Below, piece after piece: positions 21,964-33,643 of a DNA stretch of 64,000 nt. The notes below the pieces were generated by a model that saw only the letters and a list, made by a program, of their open reading frames with translations, did not search any database and was not told the origin of the DNA. The DNA is from Symmetrospora coprosmae (lineage: Eukaryota; Basidiomycota; Cystobasidiomycetes; Symmetrosporaceae), in the NCBI GenBank assembly GCA_008802785.1, contig VUYT01000009.1, positions 1 to 64,000 on the forward strand, read 5' to 3'. The translations under genes were made by a program, and so were the position numbers. The stretch's first letter is position 1; every line of letters begins with the position of its first letter.

Positions 21964-23872
21964 TCGACGAACTGAGGTAAGTCCCGTGACTGCGTCGCAC
22001 TGGAAGAATCCAATCGTGAATGCTCATCCCGCAGTATGGTATAGGTGATCATGATCAGTCATCTTGACACTGTCTGCACCGTCTGCATTGTCGGGGATGT
22101 ATGCTACAGATCACGACAGCGAGTACGCGATCACGAGGAAGGAACAACTGCGCGTGACAGGGACCCCGGCGTCTACATACGTGTCGGAAAGAAGCAACAG
22201 ACATCAGCAATTCCATACAGCCCCACTGAACGCGAGCTGCCCTGCTTATTTGCCCAGCCTCCTACATTGGCAAGTTGCACAAACACTGTACTCTGCGACG
22301 GCGTTCGTAGCGCTAATACCATGACTTTCGTCGCGTCGCGGTGCACAGAAAGGAGGATCGCGAGTCCGCCAAATTCACGATTCAAAGTCTTCGAGTATCA
22401 AACACCGCCCATACGGAATAAGAATCAAGAATGGCACTAGATTAGAGGCAAGTTGGCTATTTTTGTAATTTAGTGGTTGGTTGCGTTCCACATGGAGTGC
22501 ATGTTGTAATGGCTTCACATGCTCTTGGAAATTGTAATGGTGGTTCCAATTATTTCAGGGCATAGGAGACCACATTCTAACATTGTATTTTAGAAGTTGG
22601 CAGAGCGACAAGAGCAGGTGACTGGCCCCAACCGCAGAGGGCTGCTTCGCTAACACCAACACTCACCCTGACGTACATGAACAGGCCCAGCGCCGGCATA
22701 TGACACCAGCTTTGTGCAAAGGCTCGTCCGAAGGTTTTTGTAAGTAAGTACTTCAGCTGCGTTCTCGCCAGTAGGGCAACACCGCACACTCCTACTCATA
22801 GGCTGTGCCGCGCTAGTAGCATGCGAATACTACTAATGTGCTTGATGCGCGTCTGATGTTCCGGGTTCTTGGCGACGTAAATTGTGCCTTGTTCGCCGAT
22901 GACCAGAGCGTTGAGTGACTTCTATAAGGAGCCTCAACTCTCGTTAGCCGAGCAGCCTCTTCCAGCTGACGCCAGCTCCCTGCTCCCAGCGTTCAGTCAA
23001 ACTCTAGGATACAGATGTAAGCGGGTAGTTCCATTATAGCATGCAGTGTGCTACAAGACCAAGTAATGAGATGCAAGAGGGGTCAATCTAGCTACTGCCG
23101 TCGTCACTGTTGTGTACCCTCTCGTAGCTGTATTCTTCCTGTCTTGCATGTAGAAAGCATAGCTGGACACAGACTGTCGCTTATCATCGTCCCGTGCGTA
23201 AAAAGTATCCGCATAGCCGCGTATTGTTCCGTTTTCCGAATGTCCAGATAGACGCGAGACGCAGAGATTGAGCGGCCCCTTGCGCTAGCGATGTTGACGA
23301 GAAAGTCGCATCGAGCGTGTATAGTGCTCGGTCAAGCCCTTTATCACTATCATGATCGAGCCTTCGGTGCAACACCGAGCAAGCCAGTCTCGCTCGGTTT
23401 CTTCTTCGTCATATTGCTCTTCTGGAGCTTATGTCGCTGCGCCGGTTCTTTTAGAGGGTCTTCACTCATACATACATGCCTGACGCTCATCATTCTATGC
23501 GTCGTGTCGTATAAATCAAGGTTCTTCGATTAACTTCCCGTTAGTCGGTTGGCCTCAAAAGTTTGATCTTGAGAGCGATGCCCAGTGTGCTTACAGTCTC
23601 TATCGGCATTCACGGTAAGCATCCGCAAAGACCGAACGCATCTGCAAGAGCGATGAAGCTGTGAGTGGAACAAAGGTCGGTCCCTTAAGCATCACGCGCG
23701 ACAGCGGTAAATCAGAGCCGTACGATTCTTTTCTTACGCTTCGGGAACGATGCAGTGGGAGGCGCTCGTTGTAGCAGTCCGTGCTGTAGCTGTAACGATG
23801 GTTCCAGTCATTTTTAAGTCGTTCGTGATGTACTCATTCTCAGAAACGACGGGCTTGTTATCCACTTCCTCT

Positions 23873-24491
23873 CGAATCGAATCTCGGACCGCAATGCTTC
23901 TCATTTAGTCTTGGACTACCATCCCTTCCATCCTCAGTTCATTCCTGGTCGACGGGGTCAGTCCCTCGATTTGGCGCCTTCCGCGTTCCAGGCGACTTTT
24001 GGCTCATCCCACGATGCACAGCCTCCGCATGCTCATCATGGCGACTCCTCACATCTCGGAACGTCTTCTGCTTCTATCCGCTTTCCGTTGCAAACTTCCA
24101 GTAGCTTCTTATTTCTTCTTAGCGCAGAACTCATTTGTAATAAGCTGGTCGAAGTTCCCTTCTCGATTCGGGTTCCGACCTCGAACGATTCATTCGACAT
24201 CTACCAGTCACTCCTCTTCGACTAGCGTAAACATCTTTTGCGATCGAATCTACTCTCCATCCTCTCTCCGCTCGGCACACTACTCGTTCCTCATCACCCT
24301 ATCTCACTTGTTCCGAATCAAGTCATACGACCCGACTGATCTCCCTCGAATCCCAGTTCGAGACCGGTTCCGATTTCTCCCTCCAGTCTACCCCATTCAT
24401 GCGGGTGCAAACACCTTGCTTAAACCAGTACAACCTCCGTCAACTTCCCGAATCGACTCGCCTCATTCCACTCGAACATTTAATTCGAATC
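23873..24491. repeat. Pyrimidine-rich block with clustered CGAATC motif
   Basis: The plus strand is strongly C/T-biased for about 700 bp. The hexamer CGAATC starts at 23873, 23878, 24245, 24314, 24347, 24449 and 24486, and its complement GATTCG at 24165. About 0.3 occurrences would be expected by chance in this length on both strands. No gene is evident in the block. It may be a promoter of a non-coding transcript or a protein-binding array. Confidence 0.7.
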
Positions 24492-27041
24492 CGCCCGTTC
24501 AAAGGCCCCCTCTTCGCTCATTCGACGGACCCCTGCAGTGCTCATGTATCCGCAAACGTCCACACTTGCCTTCGTCCCGCGCAACCAAAAAAGTAATCTC
24601 CATGGCGCCTTCTTGACCTTCGCACACATTGGCCACGTCAGGGAAATGATGGCCGCTGGTGAAAGCCAGGGACTGGGCAGCGTGTGGCGTGTATGCCTCG
24701 CATCTCCAGCGCTGCGACGCATGTTTAGGATTGACAAATCGCTGGTGACAAACCGCCTGTCTACTGGCACCCATTGGCTAGAAGATCCGCAGCAACTGTC
24801 TAGCGAGGGACAGGTGGATTATTCGGACACTGTCATCGTCATTTGCGTCCAGTACATGTTGGCAGATGTCGGCATGCACAAAGTTATGCCAAGAATCGGG
24901 AATTGAGATTGTTGAAGAGGGCCTGCAGGTCCATTTCTGCCGGAACGATGCTGTGTGGCGTCGCGCGACACATACCGCAGGATAGCGGGCGCGTGATGAA
25001 TCATATGTTTTTTTGCCCTGGAAAACCAGCTTCTATAGACAAATTCGCAGAATAAAATTGTCAAGGTCTAGGCAGCTCTTGCCAGGCGAGGGTGGCAGCC
25101 ATCTGACAGTGGTGCTGACGGAGGTGTACGAGCGGGGTGATGGAATTGAGACGTGGCGAGTTGTTTCGAAATCAGAAGAAGCAAGCACATGACGGGCCTT
25201 TGGACTTGAATTGCATCCAAAGTGTGCGGGTGAGCCTTTCAAGTAAGGGGGAGAATGTTTGCAGCGGGAATGAGTCCGAGAAGAAGCGCATGTCACGGCT
25301 CTCAACGCATTGTGTTGGCGAATGGTAAGCGAAGTTATAAACAGCTACAAAACTAAATTGCCAGACTATCAAGACTAGCAGGGAGTCCAATGAGCCACGA
25401 TTAAAGCACACGCGATCAATCGCGACCAGGTCGGGCAGACCATGGATTGGGGGAATCGTATGAGGGATATCGGAAGATTGGGATCCACGGCGAGGCCCGT
25501 CACAAGCCGACAGAATGAACTGCATGTTTGTAGGGCCTAAATGGCGATTCCTGTGACAATCGGCAGGGAGGATACGGATATTTGTAGCTGAAACTCCGTT
25601 GCGCTGATCCGAGACAGATATTCCGAAGATAGGGGAGTCAGAGTGAGCTGACCGGAGTGGCGCAAGAGGATTGATTTGATCAGAATGCAATGCAGAAACA
25701 AGAGGCAGAATGGCTGTGCACAACGCCTTGAATACTAGAAAGTGCTGCCAAATAGCGGCTCCTATCCTCCGTGCTCATCTTAACTGACAAGGAGTCGAAG
25801 AGTGAAGAGCAGCACGCTCATTGCCCAGATCCTTGATGTCAGATTACCGTACACCGTACATCATGGGCCGCCACTGTGGATGAAAGACTGCATGAGTAAT
25901 CTGCTGGGTGCACAAAAGAAAGAGCCTCCGATCATTATCAGGGCAGTCATTTATGACATGCGGGAGACGAGCACATGCTGAGTAGCGAATAATCTGCCTA
26001 CAATGATGACAAGTTGCAGCGAGATACTACTAGCTTAAATGCTCGTGCCAGCTCGCGATTGGCTGACGGCGCAGTCAGTATGTGTCCTCATAGAGACGAA
26101 ATACGAAAGCGGGAGGCCCAGGAGCCCGCCCTCGGGTATTATGAACAAGCGAACTCGACCCCAGGGCTACTGCTCGCGCTCTCGGTTCTAAGAGAAGATG
26201 CGATAGAAACAAACGAGACCGTTCGAGACCATACTGTAGCGAGCTCCAGGATCACGGAGAAGTTTGATCCGTAGTTGGGCGCGGGGCTACTTCACTGAAA
26301 GAAGGGAGACGCAATTCTTGGCGACCATCAGCATTTCAGATCGGGAGCAGGGGTCTCGGATGTTTGTGAGCTCAAAAGTGGGGCGTGACAGCGTTCTTGA
26401 CATCTGGACAAATATCTCCGAAAGCTTTTTCGAAGAAATTCGAGAAGAGGACTAGCAGGATTTTGACCGCAGGAGTAGCCGTTCTCTCCTACAGCCACGC
26501 TGACCAGGCTAGAAAGTGTCCGGTCAGTACTTTCTTGAATAGCTGTCGATAGGATCCCTCCATCGCTTGCGCGAAAGTGGAATAGAAAAGACTCGGACAT
26601 AATGGCTGCAAATACTTCCATAGATATACTGGCCGTGAATCATGACGGTTTTGATGACTTTGTCTATGAGCAGGCATAGATGTCCCGGGCAACAGCCAAT
26701 ATCAGCGTTATGACAAGTCGCTATTCAGTGTTGACCTTCAACTCTGGGAGCTTGCCACGCTTCTCGTTTGATAGGAATGTGCAGAAGCCGCTTTGGCTTC
26801 TGATTATCGAAATTCTGCAGTAAGCATTAGCACACATCGCTAGTGACACGTAAGCGCTTATACCATAGTTCTTCATCCGGCTTCGGTTGGGCATCAAGCG
26901 CGGACGTTGACGTAAAGAGTGAGACTGGGCCGGTTCATTGTGTTTCTCTCCCGCTCTCAGAGATACAAGTGTGTATTGTATCGATGAGCTACACCTACAC
27001 AATGTCAATCACATTCGAAGGATACCTAATCGCTGGGCATC

Positions 27042-27090
27042 CAGAAGTCAATGGCACTCCAGAAGTCAACGGCACTACAGAAGTCAAGGG
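27042..27090. repeat. Tandem 18-bp repeat, about 2.7 units
   Basis: Units begin at 27042, 27060 and 27078 and share CAGAAGTCAA; the first two differ at two of 18 positions. In one plus frame they encode a PEVNGT-like hexapeptide repeat, but I see no gene around it. Confidence 0.85.
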
Positions 27091-29620
27091 GAGTGCGCGA
27101 ATCCGACAGGTGATATAATTCAAGAGTTGAGATCCGTCGAACGCTATATGCTTGTTGGGCATGATGATCATTCCGCATCACGTGAACTTTTTGTTTGCCT
27201 TGCCGTTGAGGTTCGTGGTCACGCCGAGTTGTGTAGTACCGTACCGTTCAGGATCGTGTTGTAGGCTCTGTAGGCTCTTTTCGCTTCGCACGGACGCCAG
27301 TTATCTATCGCCTTCGACTGTACCTCGTCCAATACGCGGTGGCTGCCAAACACAAGGTACCTCCTCCAAAATGATTGGTCAAGCTTTAATAGAGATATCG
27401 CGTTGAGACCGGCGATCCAAGTTACCAGATCCAGATTACTCTTACCTGGTCCAGGATATAGACGAGATGTTATCGCGGCTTGATACTCACACGAAACTAC
27501 CTAGTCGACTACCGAGGCAGCGATCTGAGGTGGGTCGCAGCTCGACAGGCGCGGTTCTTCGAGAGGCGAGATACGGCACGAAGATGACTGCGCAGAAGGG
27601 CTAGGGCCATACAATGCACTGAAACGAACGCTTCGAAAGAAGGAAGTTCAAGAGCAACTTCCTAAAAGTGAAACCTTGGAACTTCAAAAGTAGTATGGTA
27701 TCGCATAAATGATACTCGAGGGGCTGACGTGTATTCCTTACTGGCGTGAGCTGGAACGACGCTGGAACGACGACAAGGCAGGTGATGCTTCTCGCCTCCA
27801 GCACCGGACTGACGATCTTCACTGCATGATTTTTAACGGCATGGAGCTTCGTCTAATGCGGGTATAGGTAGACAGTCTGGGTTAGTAGCGATCTAACCTA
27901 GCCCGCAAAGCGCCGAATTCCGGAACTTTCTCACGAGTAATTCCGAAACCTTGAGACGCTTTGAGCACGCAGGAGAATTCAGGCCGGGTTCAAGGCTTCG
28001 AGTGTACCGGTTTAAGATCTGACACAAAGCAGGGGGTGTCGATAGGATCTGTGGTGTTATACACGATCTACTGCGTCTCAGCATAGTCGTAAGCTCTTTC
28101 AGCACTGCGTGTATTGCTTGCAGCCAAGTGCCAGCGACGTTCGGCGTGGTCCGCCGGCCAGGGCAGCATTGCTTTTGGCGTACGTTTCCCCGCTCGACGT
28201 ACAAGACAAAGCACTCGAGTCCGCTCGCGCATGCCTACAAGCATTGTCGTAAGGAGGAGATGAGTGTTCTCAGTAGCGTGCAGATTCAGCGATTCAGTTA
28301 CTGCCCATACCATCTCTGTTCAAAGACAGCTTCAGTCTTCTGAAGCGGAGCGGCATGTCTGCGAATCCATTTGCCCGGCTGCACCACACACTCTCGGTAT
28401 CGTCCACGTCGCCAGTAGTCGAGCCAATGCGCGATGCCCAATTAGCCCTGCCGTGCATGTATTTGCCAGAGCTTTGGACGTCTGCCACTATCTGTCTAAT
28501 ATGTGAGGCGGGAGAAGCATTGTCGCTAGGCAGATCTGGAGCAGGAATGTCAGCTTCGCGTCTGCGCACTCTCTTCCATTGCCCACTCGCGCAGGAATAG
28601 CGGTGTGCTGAGGGTGCAGGGTGAAGCCAGAGTGTGTAATCGCGACGGCCCTAGCTAGGCTACAAGTGAGGGAGCAGTCAGGAGCGCGTGCGTGTAAGGA
28701 GGGAGACAGAGAGATGGCAGCAGAAAGCTCGGGCGCAAGAAGATTAGCCCGTCAGCCTGTCTATCTCGGGAAGACAATAGCATCGTTATCCCAGTATCAT
28801 TCCAGTTTGCTTCAAGTCAGTGACACGGGGGGCAGATCGTGGGAGTGAGTGCGAGTAGAAGAGACTTAAACGCATGCGATGACTGCTGTTGCAGTGTCAG
28901 TACCGCACCTCCGTCAAGTCGAGTAGCTATGTTACGACGTGCGGTGCCGTTCGAGCTGAGCAGTGGCGCCCGACCACAGAGCTGACGACTTGACTCTGAG
29001 ACAAATCCTCAAGGGATGGCAAGATCCCGTAGGTGCGCGATGTGCAGAAGACGATGCCTCTGAGGTCCCAGTCGCGGTGCGGTCCTGCGTTCGTCAGCCC
29101 TGGGGAGGGTCACAATCAGTCTCCCCGAGCGTACTCTATGTTAGTCAGTCGCATGTGATGCCTGCGACAGCCATTGACTGCAGCAGCGAGCGGTGTCTGC
29201 GTTGCTCGCATTGCTCGCATCTGCTATACTACAACGCCAGGCAAAGGCTTTGAAGTGTTGCCGATATCTGTATTGCACGCTCGTACTTTTGGCTACTCAA
29301 GTATACGAGCATACAGTTTTGTCTTTCTGCCCTCATCTCGTGCTTGCCCACGCGCAGGCGCACGCCCACGGCCCACACGTGGTAGGACGTGAAACGGCGT
29401 GACCCGCTTTTCCACGCGTTACGATATGTGTAGAAGCTCCCGATACACCTTTTGAGGGCGGATCACAGCTTCGCTGCACGGCGTCAGTCCAGCCAATTTT
29501 TTTTTCGCGCTACGCCGTCGCAGCCGGGATCCAAGTTTTCTGTAAGGTGCGGAACAACGCGGCAGGCTCATTTACGTTACGATGTACGTCATCTCGTGAT
29601 GGGTCGTAATGCATCGTCTT

Positions 29621-29643
29621 ATAGTAGCCGTCTCGGCTACTAT
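29621..29643. repeat. Perfect 10-bp inverted repeat with 3-base loop
   Basis: Arms ATAGTAGCCG (29621-29630) and CGGCTACTAT (29634-29643) flank the loop TCT. It lies in the gene-free block, far from any recognised stop codon. It is unlikely to be a protein-coding terminator, and its function is unknown. Confidence 0.9.
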
Positions 29644-31230
29644 GGTGGAGGCCCTCTGGTCTCGTCATAGTCTTACCTTCGTTACAGCATCCACGCTATG
29701 TACAAATAGACCAGCTACTTGAATACACTACTGAACAATACTGAACAATAGAGGTGTCACGCTGCCTATCCACCTGCTTTGAGCACTGTATATCGTTGAA
29801 TACTGCATGTCTTCTGCCGCTTATACTTGTCCCTGATCATGAGAAATCTGAATAGCCACCCTGAATGCTCACAAAAGCTGTTTGGAAGACCTTGTCTATC
29901 CTTGTTCTGCTGGGGTGCCAGCTGCCTAGTCCTTTCTCTCGACCAGGTCCGGAAATATCGTCGCAGGTGGGAGCATCGCATTATGTTTCTAGAGACAATG
30001 TATGTTCATTGACAGAAAGACAAGAGGAGTCGGGCCGCCACATATAGACTACTTACTATCTGCAAAACGCGCTTTCGATCCTCGCTGTGAACTTCGAGGT
30101 CCGTGAGCTTCAAATTCGTCGAACCCCGCGGCAGCCGTCCCTTGCTGAAATTTCCTGATCCTCTGCAAACACGTGCCTATCGCATCTTGTCCGCTCACAT
30201 TTCCGCTTTTCGGGCTAACGGCACAGTCAATCAAAGCATCTACGTCGCACAATTCAGTCCTCCGGATCTGACTTGTCCTTGGTAGATGTCGTGGCGGCGG
30301 GTACGTCATATACTGCCGACCCGACACGTAAATGCGGCTCGTCATCAAACCAACCAGCTACATACCTGTGCAGGTGCAGCTGAGCTTCTTGCGGCCCGAC
30401 CGGACACACAATGACCGATATACAGCCACGACGCCGTCATTGTCGCGTCCACAGTACCTCTGAAGGCTTTAGGAAAAGCCCGCCACGAGCGCGTCACCCG
30501 CTCAGTTGAATTGCACCCTGTTCCTGCAGACCCGTGCGACCACTACTGTGACTGCAGCCAACGGATAAGAAAAACATGGGTTCGTATCAAGCGGCTCAGT
30601 ATGAAGCTGGACATCGACAATGAATGTGGCAGAACGCCGAATCGATGCTCGCCAACATGGGATATATCATTTCCATGCGAACGGGCGAGCGCGCATTGCG
30701 GGTCCGTGGCGTGCGCGATAGATGTTGAACATTCCGAGTGAGAGGACTTCGTCGTCAAGGAGTGCCGTCCACATTGTCACGTCGTGATACGACAATCCTC
30801 CACTGTTCCTGCATCAGTCACAGGCTAGACGGGATGCGCTTGGGGCGTGGCCAGCAAACAGAAAAGCAGCAGAACTGCCACCATCCTGCGTCTCTAGCCC
30901 GAGCTGATGGCGTTGAAGCCACTCAGTTTTGCCGCATACAGATGCTTAACTGGAGACTTTCACTAGGTCATCCCTGCTGAACCGATGTTCCATGTTATCA
31001 CTGAGGCAATGCTTCAGACCTCACGCCCGGCGTCGCCTCTCGCGCGCACGTCCCCACAGCACCAAGGGATTGATCGTGACATGCATCTCCGTGATATTCT
31101 GGAAAGGCAATGCGCCTCTCCAGTCAACAGACGTTTGTGTTCTGATGGCACAAAAAGGTTTATGCTGTATGTATGGGCATGACAACATCAATGGAATCAA
31201 CCTAAACGCCCTTACAGCCATTCAGACCGC

Positions 31231-33107
31231 TCATATCCTCTTCCACTGGACATGCCGGATAACCAATCCGAGGAGGACAGCATGGCATCCAACTAGAGAT
31301 GCCGAGGATAGCGATGTGGAGGGGAACGTCTCCCATCCCAGCTCGATGCCGGCAAGCAGCAGCAGTCTAGCGCGCCAGAAATGCAGAAGCCAGCTATCAG
31401 ACTCCAGCAGTACTCGTGTATGAATCTAGTTCGAGATGTGAGGCTTACCGCAGGTAGACAGGTAGCTTGGTTTGCCAAACCAGAAAGACAAGCGAATGCG
31501 CTTCCCAAGCATAGAACTGGTAATGTAGCGAGCGCGCGAAGAGCATGCCCACGAGGTTGCTGGAGAAGAAGACTGCGACAATGACTTGAGTGCGTGCGCG
31601 GAGCAGTAAGTCAGCTTACCGCTTCGGTATCTCAGCCCCACAGACTAAAGTTGCTTTACAGCTCGGCGAGACGTGCTGTCCCTTTGAAACCAAGGGCATG
31701 CCTGGTCTATCGTAGAGGCGGCGGAAGACAACCTTGACGCCCCCGAAGCGCTGGCACCAAGCTGTCGCCAACCAGATGAGAGTGATAGCGTGACCAGCTA
31801 GTAGAAGGACGGAGAACCTGCCATCCAGAAAGATATCTTCGGGAACAAAGCGCCAGTTGACTGTCCATTCGTATTTGAAGACCCTTCCCATTTCGAAAGC
31901 TCGGGATGCGTAGGCCTGCCAATCATGCACTAAGAACGGCTGGGCGAGGGCGAGCTGAGCTCCGCACACCGCACATAGATCAGGGGCTACCACTCAACGC
32001 GTAAATGTGAATAGATCTGCGCCTACCTGAACGCCCACAACTGTCGCAGCACAGTAGACAGCCCCAGGAATGCCCCCGGTAACTGTCGCCAGGAAGGCCA
32101 GAGCAGGTGCAAATAAAAGGATGCTCATCTTGATCCCGAGTGCAAGACTAGCATAGCGGGAGATATCGCAGATCAGAGAGAGTTCCAGCTTCCGTTGACC
32201 ATGCGAGATTAATGCGGTGGCTGCACACCTGAAGAGAACGCTGCCCAGGTGCCAGCGGCGGTTGCAGATTGCCCATATCGATGCATAGAGGAAGAGCATG
32301 CCGACTCCATCGTTGAAACAGCGAAGGACGTAGATCGAATGCAGCCGCTTGGACAGTGCCAGCAGGACATACGCAAAGGGCGGGATCTAGCATCATGGCA
32401 TGACAAGGAGGCCCTTCAGCTTGACTGCACTGGCCTTGGTGTAGCCGAGTCAGCACCTGCCCTACCTTCCTATCATAGCTATACAGTCTGTATATGATCG
32501 CCAGTGTTGCCAGGTAGATGCCAGCGAAGATGTATTGCGCTCTTCTGATATCCTTTCCGGAGTCGGTGATCTGGCGAAGTACACTGAATACCCATACGTG
32601 TCCTGCAGGATAGCTTCGAACGCAGGGAAACGGCAGAGGCGCCGATGGACCTCAGCATTTATCCAGCCCTTGGGCCAGCAGACGCGAACGGACAAGCGGC
32701 CTACACTAATGGGCCAGTGTCGCCGCGGATGTCCCGGTAATTGCGCTCGCCCTGATCCACGAGCTCAACCTGCTCCATGTAGGCTACCCAATCGATATTG
32801 GTGACTGTCCTTGCGGGGGTATACGTCAGTCCGCACTCAATGATTCCGCCTGGCTATCATTAATGTTGGCCGGATGCTGTGACCCACAGCGTACGTAGCG
32901 AATGACCAGGATGGACAATGCCAGCTCGCCGAGGAGGACCGCCCCGCCCATCAGCGGAACATAAGCAGACTCGTGCGCAAGCATCGATAAACTGCGCCAT
33001 GGCTGCTTGATTGCGAGTTTGCGCTTGGTTGCAGTCTTGTCGAGGCTACGGGATTGAGTGCGTTGGGACCCAGACGACGATGGGATCGCCTCTTTGACGA
33101 CGCCCAT
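31231..33107 (-). CDS. ALG3: Dol-P-Man:Man5GlcNAc2-PP-Dol alpha-1,3-mannosyltransferase
   Basis: Predicted exons complement(31231..31366, 31449..31584, 31660..31954, 32027..32147, 32229..32386, 32466..32613, 32705..32804, 32888..33107), 437 aa, the usual ALG3 length. Conserved blocks in order: [119 protein letters not shown] and [11 protein letters not shown]. It is a multi-pass ER enzyme that adds the first dolichol-phosphate-dependent mannose in the ER lumen. Eight exons were joined by matching these blocks; the donor GTAAAG before the exon starting at 31584 is the least certain choice. The gene sits at the right edge of the gene-free block. Confidence 0.92.
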
Positions 33108-33643
33108 GACGAGATGGACGCAGTGGACACGGCGCTATAGTTAACGGCGGATTGGCTTGCCTGCAGGACGCTCGTTCAGGCAACGGGCTTGCGGAATCGC
33201 GGAAAGCTCCGCCTGAAGTTCAGCGTCCAGAGGTCCGCTTCTTGCCGGGTCAAGCAGGCTTGAGCGAGCTGTCCGAGAGTACGTAGACGAGTGATAGTGA
33301 AGTGGACCGATACAGCGGATTGGGCGCGATGCGGCTTATGGCGCCCGTATGTCTCGCCCGCGGGCACAGCCCTGACAGGCCAAGAACGCTCGCCAGTGAA
33401 GTCCAACGAAAAGGCTGCGGATACCGACAGCGATCCTTGTTGTGGATGGCAGAATGCGCTGCGCCACGGCGCGAGGGTTTTCGCAGGGAATTGGCAAAGA
33501 CGGAAGAGCGCAGGGGGATAGACGTCCTCCGATCCCCTTGGGCGTTTCCGACGAAACGAGCTCCGCTTTGGACGGCTTCGGCTCTCCTCCGTCCAACTCT
33601 TGCAGCACGCACAGGTTCACAGAGAGGACCGCATAGCGTAACC
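33108..33643. other. Divergent upstream region, ALG3 and AcrB-like gene
   Basis: 536 bp shared upstream of two diverging genes. It is open in some frames but has no recognisable product or motif. Confidence 0.55.

Larger units (their letters stand above)
21428..31230. other. Gene-free block of about 9.8 kb
   Basis: No open frame here has homology I recognise, and none is long or codon-biased like the flanking genes. Parts are richer in A+T than the gene regions (for example 22,440-22,600). I found no tRNA, rRNA or intact transposon. The first few hundred bases must include the DSC3 promoter and the last few the ALG3 3' end. The block contains short direct repeats, a 10-bp hairpin and a CGAATC-rich stretch listed separately. 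It could be a centromere-like or heterochromatic segment, decayed mobile DNA, or host to non-coding RNAs; the sequence alone does not decide. Confidence 0.6.

Noticed and set aside
22046-22057. 12-bp palindrome TGATCATGATCA
   Set aside because: Self-complementary, but short and built from GATC repeats; not distinctive without conservation.
24140-24370. tRNA-like GGTTCCGA and GTTCGAGAC motifs
   Set aside because: T-loop-like strings are present, but I could not find a matching A-box and acceptor stem at tRNA spacing.
21428-31230. Transposon or retroelement in the gene-free block
   Set aside because: No reverse transcriptase, transposase, integrase or long terminal repeat could be recognised in any frame.
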